Positions 37,915 through 44,965 of a stretch of DNA of 64,000 nucleotides are shown here, piece by piece (within the stretch, counting starts at the first letter, position 1; each line of letters begins with the position of its first letter). The position numbers and the translations under genes are program-made. The notes under the pieces were generated by a model. That model did no database searches and had not been told where the DNA came from. It was given only the letters and a program-made list of their open reading frames with translations. The stretch covers positions 167,867 to 231,866 of the forward strand of contig NZ_JAUOPD010000006.1 in NCBI RefSeq assembly GCF_030546745.1. Reading direction: 5' to 3'. Source of the DNA: Thalassotalea sp. 1_MG-2023. GTDB taxonomy: Bacteria; Pseudomonadota; Gammaproteobacteria; Enterobacterales; Alteromonadaceae.

Positions 37915-38666
37915 GACTTCCAATGCGAGACCCTAGAACGGTTGCCAGAGATATTCCGGGAGTTTGCGATATATTGTTTCCTAGGTTGTTACCGGGACTA
38001 GTTGGGTTGTTAAATAGAAAATCACAAGCGTTTGCTGGAATTGAACCTATAAGTCCTCAAGATATGCGTTGCATTAAAACCAATGCCGCCATGTTATTTG
38101 AAATTGCTTTTGCGCGAGCTGAACAGACACTTTCGCATTCCCCAGTGAATATCGAGGATTGTATTCAACTTGCTATTAATAGGCAGTCAAAATATTTTGA
38201 CGCAAAAATACCTTCTCAGTTAACAGACACTGAATTGGCAATTATAGATAAAACTTCAGATAACTTGGCAAGAAGTTTACATATGCTAGCTAATGGCAAT
38301 GAGATTGTTACCGCTCCTCAAATATTTGGCTTTGACTGGATATCAAATGGCGTTGGTGATTTTTCTGCGGGTGATTCCTTGATAGAAGTTAAATGTACAT
38401 CAAAAGGCTTCTCTTCTAATGACTACAGGCAATTATTAATTTACTGGTTGCTCAGTTATGCATCGGCGATTGAAAAAAACACTATTGAATGGAAGCGCGG
38501 AGTTTTATTGAATCCAAGGTTAAATCACTTTGTTGAGTTTGATTTCGATGAGCTAATTCACCTAGTTACAGGTGGTGTTTCTAAAGTAGAGGTATTAGAG
38601 CTATTTAGGTCTGTTGTATCCGAATATTCTACAAAGCTATCTATTGACTCATTTGGCAATTATTGA
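37902..38666 (+). CDS. PD-(D/E)XK nuclease-like protein coupled to the reverse transcriptase
   Basis: A 254-residue protein with an N-terminal helical part (about 1-130) and a C-terminal nuclease-like core. The pattern VGDFSAGDSLIEVKC gives Asp153 and Glu162-x-Lys164, and NDYRQLLIYWLLSY supplies the Gln177 helix. This is the normal order of a PD-(D/E)XK active site. The ATG at 37902 is preferred over an in-frame TTG at 37890; either way the gene overlaps the RT gene, implying translational coupling. It could be the DNA-cutting or processing partner of the RT. I know no named family for the N-terminal half, and the nuclease call is by motif only. Confidence 0.72.
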   Translation: MRFLRLPMRDPRTVARDIPGVCDILFPRLLPGLVGLLNRKSQAFAGIEPISPQDMRCIKTNAAMLFEIAFARAEQTLSHSPVNIEDCIQLAINRQSKYFDAKIPSQLTDTELAIIDKTSDNLARSLHMLANGNEIVTAPQIFGFDWISNGVGDFSAGDSLIEVKCTSKGFSSNDYRQLLIYWLLSYASAIEKNTIEWKRGVLLNPRLNHFVEFDFDELIHLVTGGVSKVEVLELFRSVVSEYSTKLSIDSFGNY

Positions 38667-38771
38667 GGCATGAAATCACACATGCCCGTGTTGTCTGATT
38701 TATTTTATGTTATTAAGTACTTAATTATTATGTGAACATCAAAGTAAGCCGTAGAATAATAACAAGGACGG
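38667..38771. promoter_or_regulatory. Gap with hairpin and 14-bp palindrome before the DUF3644 gene
   Basis: This 105-base gap splits the four-gene set into two pairs. GGCATG...CATGCC (about 38667-38686) can form a small hairpin just after the nuclease stop. The perfect palindrome ATTAAGTACTTAAT lies at 38712-38725, 46 bases before the DUF3644 start. The latter could be an operator, for example for the helix-turn-helix part of the DUF3644 protein itself. No strong -35/-10 pair is evident. Confidence 0.45.
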
Positions 38772-39971
38772 ATGAGTATGAAAAAAAAGGATAAGAGAAG
38801 TGAGCTTTTAAATTTTTTTCGTGAAAAAGAGAAAAATAAAACACACTTCACGTATGCTGAAGCTGCCGCTGAAACTGGATACAAATCAGACTCCATTAGC
38901 AAATTTGTTAGTGAGAACCTCAAGGGAAAGTACATATTTCAAAACAAAAGGCCCTATTGGTACAGCCAAGGGTTACTTTCCTTAAGTGACGATGATTTCT
39001 TCAGAATAACTTCCCAAAGCACACAAGCTAAAGTACTTAGTGATGATGAAAAGCTATATCAAAAACTAATTAAAAGAAGCCTAAATGCCTTTACAGTTGC
39101 TCTGGAAGTTTATAACCGACCAAGCTTAGAAAACAGAGTTGAAGCCTTTGCCATTATGATGACTAATGCTTGGGAACTTTTACTTAAAGCGCAGATACTA
39201 AAGGCACAAGGATTTGATTCACTATTTGAAGAAAATGGAAGGAGTATCCCAATTGGGCAAGCAATAAACTTTCGATACCCCTCTAAAAGTGCTGATAAGG
39301 ATAATTTAAATCAACTAGTTTCTTTGAGAAACGATGCTGTTCATTTACTTTTACCTGAGATTCAACCTCAATTATCTAGGCTATTTCAATCATCAGTTTT
39401 GTTGTATCAAGAAGAGTTTGCTCATCAAGAGGGGTATGCTCCTCTTTCTGATCAAAGTGTAGGTATGTTGAGTTTAGTGATTGATGGCCCTGAACCAGAT
39501 ATGGCTATTCTAAAAGATGAATACGGTAAAAGAACTACTGATGAAGTAATAAAGTTTTTGAAGAAATTCACGAAACTTGAGCAAGAGCATGACTCTAACC
39601 GCTTCGCAATTAACATTGAATACAAGCTTGCCTTGACTAAAAAACCGGGAGATGGTGACTTAACTTTTGGTGCTGGCCCAGATGGGGCGCATACTGTTTT
39701 TGTGGATCGACCCAAAAACCTTAAATTAACACATCCCTTTTATGAGAAAGCTGCAATTCAAAGAATAAACGATGCGCAATCGACTCATTGTATTACTAGT
39801 TATTCGTTTAGGGCGGTAGTGAAAAAGCATAAAGTTAAAAGCAAACCGACTTTTTTCGATCATACAGATAGACCTAGATATTCTGAGTCATTTATTGATT
39901 GGTTTTTGAAGAACTTATCTCACTCCAATTGGCTAGAAAAATCATTGCCATCAAAAAAAGTGAAAAGCTAG
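38772..39971 (+). CDS. DUF3644 protein with HEPN-type Rx4H motif and N-terminal winged helix
   Basis: A 399-residue protein. Residues about 10-65 form a helix-turn-helix-like unit (FTYAEAAAETGYKSDSISKF). The DUF3644 core begins at about 97 (KLIKRSLNAFTVALEVYNRP, then MMTNAWELLLKAQIL) and includes LVSLRNDAVHLL, which gives Arg186-x4-His191. Rx4-6H is the ribonuclease motif of HEPN domains, so an RNA-cutting toxin role is plausible. The C-terminal 190 residues are unassigned. AAGGACGG upstream fits either ATG 38772 or ATG 38778. Its TAG stop overlaps the GTG start of the SIR2-like gene. DUF3644 genes are frequent in defence islands. Confidence 0.8.
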   Translation: MSMKKKDKRSELLNFFREKEKNKTHFTYAEAAAETGYKSDSISKFVSENLKGKYIFQNKRPYWYSQGLLSLSDDDFFRITSQSTQAKVLSDDEKLYQKLIKRSLNAFTVALEVYNRPSLENRVEAFAIMMTNAWELLLKAQILKAQGFDSLFEENGRSIPIGQAINFRYPSKSADKDNLNQLVSLRNDAVHLLLPEIQPQLSRLFQSSVLLYQEEFAHQEGYAPLSDQSVGMLSLVIDGPEPDMAILKDEYGKRTTDEVIKFLKKFTKLEQEHDSNRFAINIEYKLALTKKPGDGDLTFGAGPDGAHTVFVDRPKNLKLTHPFYEKAAIQRINDAQSTHCITSYSFRAVVKKHKVKSKPTFFDHTDRPRYSESFIDWFLKNLSHSNWLEKSLPSKKVKS

Positions 39972-40882
39972 TGACTACATTATTTTTGGGGGCAGGATTT
40001 TCTAAATGGGCATTTGATCTACCACTAGTCAACCAACTGTTTGATTTTGATATTGAACCAACAAATGAAACGGAAAATAGAAAGCTAGAATTATTGCTAA
40101 GTGACTGGAGCAAGTGGAAAAACGAAAACCTCACTGCTACGGAAGAGCAATTTATCTATTGGTGTTTGCACAAGTCATCACACAGGCGTAGCCGAATTAT
40201 TTGGTATGTGAATAGGCGTCTAACAGAACCATTCATGACTAGAATCCAAGGTTCGTATACGTCGGCTATGTTCGATGAGCGAGTTGTTAGAGAAAATGAA
40301 CAAATAATTAAGATTAAGGATTTCATTAATTCTATAGCTAGCTTTGGTTTACTAGGAATACTAACTTGCAATTACGATACTTTAGTCGAGTGTGCTTTAG
40401 GAACTAAAGGCTTTAATTATGGAGTTAAAGGAGAGCAACTATTTGGTAGAGGTATAAATCCTCAATTTCCTTGGCAAAATGCACATGTAAATGTAACAGG
40501 TAATATACCTTTTGCTAAACTGCACGGCTCACTTTCTTGGGATTCAGAATTCAAGTATACAAGTGGGAAACCCGGTAGAGCAGGCAAGGCTCTTATTGTT
40601 CCACCTGCGCCAGAGAAAACACCACCACCAGAGCTAGCAAATGTATGGGCCTTAGGAGACCAAATATTATCAAATAGTAAAAGAATTATACTATTTGGTT
40701 TTGCATTTAATGCATATGATTATGCACTTCTCAATTTTTTGAAAGAAAGTGGTGAAAATATAACCCAGGTACTGTTGATCGACCCGTACCCAAATGAAGC
40801 TGCTGCTAAGAAACTTTGGCCTAAAGCAACCGTCAATACATTAAACCCGCTAAACGATTTCGATATAGAAGATTATTTATAA
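39971..40882 (+). CDS. SIR2-like (SIR2_2) protein
   Basis: A 303-residue protein. The start is GTG at 39971, sharing its G with the TAG stop of the DUF3644 gene. This places the nucleotide-binding loop TTLFLGAGFSK at residues 2-12, right after the start, as in other SIR2-like proteins. Further motifs are LTCNYDTLVE (131-140), AKLHGSLSWD (182-191; His185) and LFGFAFNAYDYA (241-252). SIR2-like domains in defence systems (for example Thoeris ThsA and DSR) destroy NAD to abort infection; NADase activity here is inferred. It lacks any fused sensor or helicase, so the sensor may be the DUF3644 partner or the RT pair. Confidence 0.85.
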   Translation: MTTLFLGAGFSKWAFDLPLVNQLFDFDIEPTNETENRKLELLLSDWSKWKNENLTATEEQFIYWCLHKSSHRRSRIIWYVNRRLTEPFMTRIQGSYTSAMFDERVVRENEQIIKIKDFINSIASFGLLGILTCNYDTLVECALGTKGFNYGVKGEQLFGRGINPQFPWQNAHVNVTGNIPFAKLHGSLSWDSEFKYTSGKPGRAGKALIVPPAPEKTPPPELANVWALGDQILSNSKRIILFGFAFNAYDYALLNFLKESGENITQVLLIDPYPNEAAAKKLWPKATVNTLNPLNDFDIEDYL

Positions 40883-41036
40883 GAAGCCAATCTTTGTACT
40901 AAGAGGAAGTATGTGGGATCGTAGTTCGTTCTAATTTATATGCAGGCACGATACTATGACCCTTTAAATTGAATTTAATGCCTTGGAGTCATTGCTCTTA
41001 TTTTGCGGAATGTTTCAATTTTCAAGCATCAATGTC

Positions 41037-41342
41037 TTAATGAACCATTCCGTTAAAAGCTGAATTTAATTGAGAGATCTGGTTTGGGCTGAAACCCATT
41101 CGCAGCAACTCAAAATCACGAAAGTCAATCGTTGCAACTGTTCCCACGCCTTCAAGCACATAGACGCTGCCGCTATATGTTTCAACAATACTTCTTTTTA
41201 GGTTGCAGTGCACGGGGATGTTTCCAAGGCTTACAATTGGGTTAGAAGAGATATACTGAATTACCGCCATTGAATAGCTTTTGAAACTAAGCTGATTAGG
41301 CCATACACTCTGACTTTTGCTGTTATTGTCATTAATCTTCAC
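41037..41342 (-). CDS. Small protein of unknown function
   Basis: A possible 101-residue protein starting at GTG (41340-41342). I do not recognise it. The C-terminal half reads like a folded domain (VYVLEGVGTVATIDFRDFEL, then LRMGFSPNQISQLNSAF). No signal peptide or membrane segment is seen and the ribosome binding site is poor. It faces the SIR2-like gene and is divergent from the retropepsin-like gene. It may be a small accessory of the island or a spurious frame. Confidence 0.4.
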   Translation of the reverse strand: MKINDNNSKSQSVWPNQLSFKSYSMAVIQYISSNPIVSLGNIPVHCNLKRSIVETYSGSVYVLEGVGTVATIDFRDFELLRMGFSPNQISQLNSAFNGMVH

Positions 41343-41449
41343 ACTAAGTAAATAAGTTTCTATTAATTGAATTGTCGTAATAGTAAGGGCTTTTTGCCAC
41401 TAAAGCAGATATTGTATGCTAAATTAAGCACGATAAAATAAGGATGTTT

Positions 41450-42346
41450 ATGATAAATATAAAAATAATTAGTTTAATTTCCGTTGTTATCTATTTTTGT
41501 AGTTTTGAAGCAGTCGCTAAAATAAAAGGGACGGCATTAGAATTACTACCTTCTGGTCATTTAATCGTTGACGTGGTTATAAAGGGGGAAACGGCTAAAT
41601 TTATTGTCGATACTGGCGCATCGTCAAGTGTTATTGATAAAAAGCTTGTTAAAAAATTGTCTTTAACACCATTAAGTAATGAAGCTAGTATCCAAGGCTA
41701 CGTTCCCGGAGAACACGTTCTTGAAATGCTGAAATATAGATTAAATGAGGTTGATCTTGGAGGTTTAGTTAAATCTGAAATTGTCTTTGTTGAGCAAGAT
41801 TTGTCCCCTATGTTTCAAGGTTTAAGCCAATACGAAATACAGGGCATAATAGGGCAAGAGATTTTGGCTAAATTTGGTTTGTTGTTAGATGTTTCAAAAG
41901 CAAAGCTTTATCTACCAAATGAACAGTTACTAAAAGGTTATACAGCCACTCACATTCAAACTACGGCGATTGGTTTATCTTTTATCGAAATCGAGATTAA
42001 TCAAATAAAATTGAACATGTTTATCGACTCTGGAGCAACAGAGGTAATGATTGATAAAGAAATGGCAATCAAACACAATGTTGGTGAAATTTCTTACGAT
42101 AATCAGATGGAAGGTGTAGGAGAAAACGGTAACATAAGAAAAATTGGTTTGATTGAACATAGTATAATAATGATTGCAGGTAGAAGTATTGACTCGCTTT
42201 TATTAGTTGATGATTTTAGTGGATTGTTATCTCAAGTTAACCCTGTGGCACTGCAAGGTGAGATTTCTGGCCTAATAGGTGTAAGCGCTTTAGCTAAGTT
42301 GTCTGCAATAATTGATGTTAAAAACCAACGTTTATATATTAATTAG
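41450..42346 (+). CDS. Exported double retropepsin-like aspartic protease
   Basis: A 298-residue protein with a signal peptide (about 1-24, ending FEAVA). Two retropepsin-like halves each carry the catalytic pattern: FIVDTGASSSVID (about 50-62) and MFIDSGATEVMID (about 190-202). Each is followed by a matching IIGQEIL or LIGVSAL motif, so one chain may form the two-fold active site that retroviral proteases form as dimers. The substrate is unknown. The ATG at 41450 is chosen because TAAGGA lies 6 bases upstream; the ATG at 41444 touches that site. Confidence 0.78.
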   Translation: MINIKIISLISVVIYFCSFEAVAKIKGTALELLPSGHLIVDVVIKGETAKFIVDTGASSSVIDKKLVKKLSLTPLSNEASIQGYVPGEHVLEMLKYRLNEVDLGGLVKSEIVFVEQDLSPMFQGLSQYEIQGIIGQEILAKFGLLLDVSKAKLYLPNEQLLKGYTATHIQTTAIGLSFIEIEINQIKLNMFIDSGATEVMIDKEMAIKHNVGEISYDNQMEGVGENGNIRKIGLIEHSIIMIAGRSIDSLLLVDDFSGLLSQVNPVALQGEISGLIGVSALAKLSAIIDVKNQRLYIN

Positions 42347-42389
42347 TTCCTACAGAAATAGCAGCAGAAAAAAAATTAAAAGGTCATGA

Positions 42390-42434
42390 TAAAAGGGGTC
42401 AGGTACAATGACTAAATCTACCTGACCCCTTTTA
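42390..42434. repeat. GGGGTCAGGTAC hairpin repeat, copy 2
   Basis: Arms TAAAAGGGGTCAGGTA (42390-42405) and its exact complement (42419-42434) form a 16-bp stem with a 13-base loop. It lies between the stops of the retropepsin-like gene and the cyclophilin gene, which converge, and resembles a two-way terminator. Confidence 0.9.
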
Positions 42435-42464
42435 ATTTCTTTTAATTTTGAGAGTCACTTAAGC

Positions 42465-43073
42465 TTAATCTTGTTTTTCTTCCTCAAGAATAGTCATTCT
42501 AATAATGGAGACCATTTTTTTAGGTACTGTTGGGTAGCCTAGTTTATCGCTGTAACCAACTTCTAGCTGTGATATCGCTTCAACGATGTCGTAACCTTCA
42601 ATGACTTCACCAAATACGGCATAACCCCATGAGTTTCCTGGATCTAAATTGGTGTTATCGTTGAGATTGATAAAGAACTGGTTGGTTGCTGAGTGTGCAT
42701 CATTCAGTTGTTTGGCCATGGCAATAGTGCCTTCTTTATTTTTTAGCCCATTGCCAGACTCGTTGAAGATCGGCTCGTTAGGTAAAACTTCAGAGTAATC
42801 TGTGTTAAACCCACCAGCTTGGATCAGGTAGCCTTCTTCGACACGGTGAACCAACGTTTTATCATATTTCTTTTGCGCTACATATCCTAAAAAATTATCC
42901 ACGGTAATTTTGGCTTTAATACGGTCAAGCTCGATAATGATATTACCCATAGAGGTTTCTATTCGTACTTTAGGAGAATAATTATTCGGTTGAATATATT
43001 GCCCTTTAGTATTTGCTGCGTGCAATTGGAGAGAAATTAATACCGTAAAAATAAGTAGTGAAACTCTAATCAC
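42465..43073 (-). CDS. Periplasmic cyclophilin-type peptidyl-prolyl isomerase
   Basis: A 202-residue protein with a signal peptide (about 1-19, ending LHA). The cyclophilin domain starts at VRIETSMGNIIIELD and includes VHRVEEGYLIQAGGF (catalytic region), IAMAKQLNDAHSATNQFFIN and WGYAVFGEVIEGYDIV. It catalyses cis-trans isomerisation of proline bonds during folding in the periplasm, like PpiA. The GTG start has AAAAGG upstream. The insertion TDYSEVLPNEPIFNE is usual for bacterial PpiA/B. It looks monocistronic. Confidence 0.92.
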   Translation of the reverse strand: MIRVSLLIFTVLISLQLHAANTKGQYIQPNNYSPKVRIETSMGNIIIELDRIKAKITVDNFLGYVAQKKYDKTLVHRVEEGYLIQAGGFNTDYSEVLPNEPIFNESGNGLKNKEGTIAMAKQLNDAHSATNQFFINLNDNTNLDPGNSWGYAVFGEVIEGYDIVEAISQLEVGYSDKLGYPTVPKKMVSIIRMTILEEEKQD

Positions 43074-43236
43074 GTTAGTACCTTTTGTTAAAGTAAATTT
43101 ACTTGAAAAATATCAGTTAGTTTAACAATTATATATTTTATTGTTAACTCAAAACCATGGTCTATAGAGCTGATGAACGTAAAGTCAAAGTTTTGCGTGT
43201 ATAGTACCGATATTCTAGCTTAACTTGTAAATAAAA

Positions 43237-43285
43237 GAATAAAAGGGTCAGGTACAATTACTAAATGTACCTGACCCTTTTATTC
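43237..43285. repeat. GGGTCAGGTAC hairpin repeat, copy 3
   Basis: Arms GAATAAAAGGGTCAGGTACA (43237-43256) and its exact complement (43266-43285) form a 20-bp stem with a 9-base loop. It has one G fewer in the G run than the other copies. This is the only copy not between convergent genes: both neighbours are on the minus strand. Confidence 0.9.
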
Positions 43286-43337
43286 GTGACCCGTTTTATT
43301 CGTCAGAGCTATGTGCAGTGAGGCATGGGGAACTAAA

Positions 43338-43370
43338 AAAGAAAAGGCGCCATAAAGGCGCCTAAATTTT
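43338..43370 (-). terminator. Terminator of the small secreted-protein gene
   Basis: AGGCGCC and GGCGCCT (43345-43351, 43357-43363) form a GC-rich 7-bp stem with a 5-base loop. Read on the minus strand a T-rich run follows, so it ends the transcript of the gene at 43500-43760; the plus strand also has a T-run. Confidence 0.8.
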
Positions 43371-43499
43371 TGCTTGCGAGCATTTTGAGGAGTTAACTCC
43401 TCGTATTGAAAATAGCTAGAGATCTATTCTCAACGAGCGCTAGAAGGTTGGGAGGTTCCAGCAATTTGTATTCAATAAGCTTACAGTGCTTAGTTTCGC

Positions 43500-43760
43500 T
43501 TATTCAGCGATCACTTCGTTTTTTGCGATTAACTCTGACTTAGTCGCTTTTTTAGCTGTTTTAATAACAGTAATTGGTTTTACTAAGTTTGTTTCAAAAG
43601 CGGTTACTAAAGTTTGCATTGATATTTTTACATCTTCATGCGCTTGTGAAGTAATTTCAACAGTGTTAACGGGTTGTGCTTTTTCAAACGCAATATTTGT
43701 TGCTGTTGCATTGCCTGCTACTAAGAGCAGTGCTGCTGTGAATATGTTGATAGTTTTCAT
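43500..43760 (-). CDS. Small secreted protein of unknown function
   Basis: An 86-residue protein with a clear signal peptide (about 1-20; MKTINIFTAALLLVAGNATA). The mature part of about 66 residues is rich in Ala, Thr, Lys and Glu, has no cysteine, and is not recognised. AGGTGA lies 7 bases before the ATG, which supports a real gene. It is divergent from gcvA. Its own promoter and terminator suggest a single-gene unit. Confidence 0.72.
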   Translation of the reverse strand: MKTINIFTAALLLVAGNATATNIAFEKAQPVNTVEITSQAHEDVKISMQTLVTAFETNLVKPITVIKTAKKATKSELIAKNEVIAE

Positions 43761-44056
43761 GATTTGTCACCTAATATTAATTAATAAACATCCAAATAGA
43801 TGATTAGGGACCTTTTCTTTGCTCGGTGAATGTTTTGGGAGTACATTCATTGCCTGCTACACTCATTGGTCTGGGCTGTAGTAAAAAGATGTAGTCCGTC
43901 ATCTATGGTGTGTATATTAAGTAAAAACTGGTCAAATGAAAAATGACAAATTATAATGTCATCCATTAGAAAAACTAATGATAAAATGTTTTTTGATATC
44001 AGTAGAGTATTTATTCAAAAAACGATCATTTTTATTTATTTAAATAGTGAGAGTTA
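43761..44056. promoter_or_regulatory. Divergent region upstream of gcvA with a GcvA-type site
   Basis: The inverted repeat CATTAG-AAAAA-CTAATG (43964-43980) contains two opposed CTAAT cores, the sequence recognised by GcvA in E. coli. It ends 76 bases before the gcvA start, a normal place for LysR-type autoregulation. I searched the divergent strand for a gcvB-like small RNA and saw none of its CA-rich target-binding block. Confidence 0.5.
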
Positions 44057-44965
44057 ATGGCTACAAGAATCCCGCCGCTCAATGCCTTAAGGGCCTTTGA
44101 AGCATCAGCTAGGCAGTTGAGTTTTACTCGGGCTGCTGAGGAATTATTCGTTACTCAGGCTGCGATTAGTCATCAAATAAAATCTCTAGAGGAGCATCTT
44201 GGATTAAAACTTTTTATGCGAAAAAATCGTGCTTTGCTATTAACAGAGGAAGGGCAAGCATATTATCAAGACATAAAAGATGTGTTTACTTCTCTGCAAG
44301 ATGCAACAGAACGGTTACTCGTTAGGGGCGCTAAAGGAGCGATTACGGTTAGTTTACAACCAAGCTTCGCCATTCAATGGTTAGTTCCAAGACTAAACAC
44401 GTTTAATTTACTCAATACTGATATAGATGTACGTATAAAAGCGGTAGACCAACCTGATGGCTTATTAACAGAAGATGTTGATGTGGCAATTTATTACGGA
44501 AGAGGCCGGTGGCCAGGCGTTCATGCTGATAAATTGCACACGGAATATTTAATACCTGTTTGTTCACCATTGCTACTTGATGGGCCAAAACCATTGAGTA
44601 CTATTCAAGATCTTACTAATCACACTTTATTGCATGATACCTCAAGGCGAGATTGGAAACGCTGGTTCAAAGAAGCCGGGATAAGAGGGACTAATGTTAA
44701 TCATGGCCCCATTTTTAGCCATTCAGCCATGGTTGTGCAAGGGGCTGTACATGGTCAGGGTATCGCTTTAGCTCAACGTATTTTAGCGCAGCCCGAGTTA
44801 GATGCAGGTCGACTTGTGATACCAGTTGAACATAGCTTGATCAGTAAAAATGCATTTTATTTAGTGTGTCGAGAGCACCAATTAGAGTTAGGCAAAATAG
44901 CTGCCTTTAGGGATTGGGTACTTGAAACTGTAGCCGAAGAAGAAGAGTTAGATGAAGAGTTTTAA
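44057..44965 (+). CDS. gcvA: LysR-type regulator of glycine cleavage, GcvA
   Basis: A 302-residue LysR regulator. The N-terminal winged helix begins RIPPLNALRAFEASARQLSF (residues 4-23) and continues AAEELFVTQAAISHQIKSLE, the GcvA signature. The effector domain runs from about 92 to the end. GcvA activates gcvTHP when glycine is present and represses when purines are abundant; its target operon lies 13 kb away in this window. The C-terminus is acidic (EEEELDEEF). Its end overlaps the next gene by 14 bases. Confidence 0.92.
   Translation: MATRIPPLNALRAFEASARQLSFTRAAEELFVTQAAISHQIKSLEEHLGLKLFMRKNRALLLTEEGQAYYQDIKDVFTSLQDATERLLVRGAKGAITVSLQPSFAIQWLVPRLNTFNLLNTDIDVRIKAVDQPDGLLTEDVDVAIYYGRGRWPGVHADKLHTEYLIPVCSPLLLDGPKPLSTIQDLTNHTLLHDTSRRDWKRWFKEAGIRGTNVNHGPIFSHSAMVVQGAVHGQGIALAQRILAQPELDAGRLVIPVEHSLISKNAFYLVCREHQLELGKIAAFRDWVLETVAEEEELDEEF

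Larger units (their letters stand above)
35938..40882. mobile_element. Accessory (defence-type) island downstream of gcvP
   Basis: The segment begins just after the gcvP terminator with a tyrosine-recombinase remnant and carries four plus-strand genes with defence-type domains. Arginine codons AGA and AGG are frequent in all four, unlike in gcvTHP, which points to acquisition from elsewhere. No intact integrase, direct-repeat pair or transposase was found, so the mechanism is unproven. The right limit is uncertain: the genes at 41037-42346 could also belong to it. Confidence 0.7.
43074..43499. other. Long intergenic region with repeat, terminator and palindrome
   Basis: A 426-base gap between two minus-strand genes. 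It contains the copy 3 hairpin repeat (43237-43285), the terminator of the small secreted-protein gene (43338-43370) and, between that terminator and the gene, a 16-bp perfect palindrome GAGGAGTTAACTCCTC (43387-43402). The small gene therefore has a 3' untranslated region of about 130 bases. The part next to the cyclophilin gene should hold its promoter. Confidence 0.5.

Noticed and set aside
39899..39970. Longer SIR2-like protein starting inside the DUF3644 gene
   Set aside because: It would add 24 residues that overlap the DUF3644 end; the GTG at 39971 places the nucleotide loop where the family has it.
43486..43803. 105-codon plus-strand frame
   Set aside because: It is the mirror of the small secreted-protein gene, which has a signal peptide and ribosome binding site.
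43761..43960. gcvB-like small RNA divergent from gcvA
   Set aside because: The conserved CA-rich target-binding block is absent, and the divergent gene is a small secreted protein.
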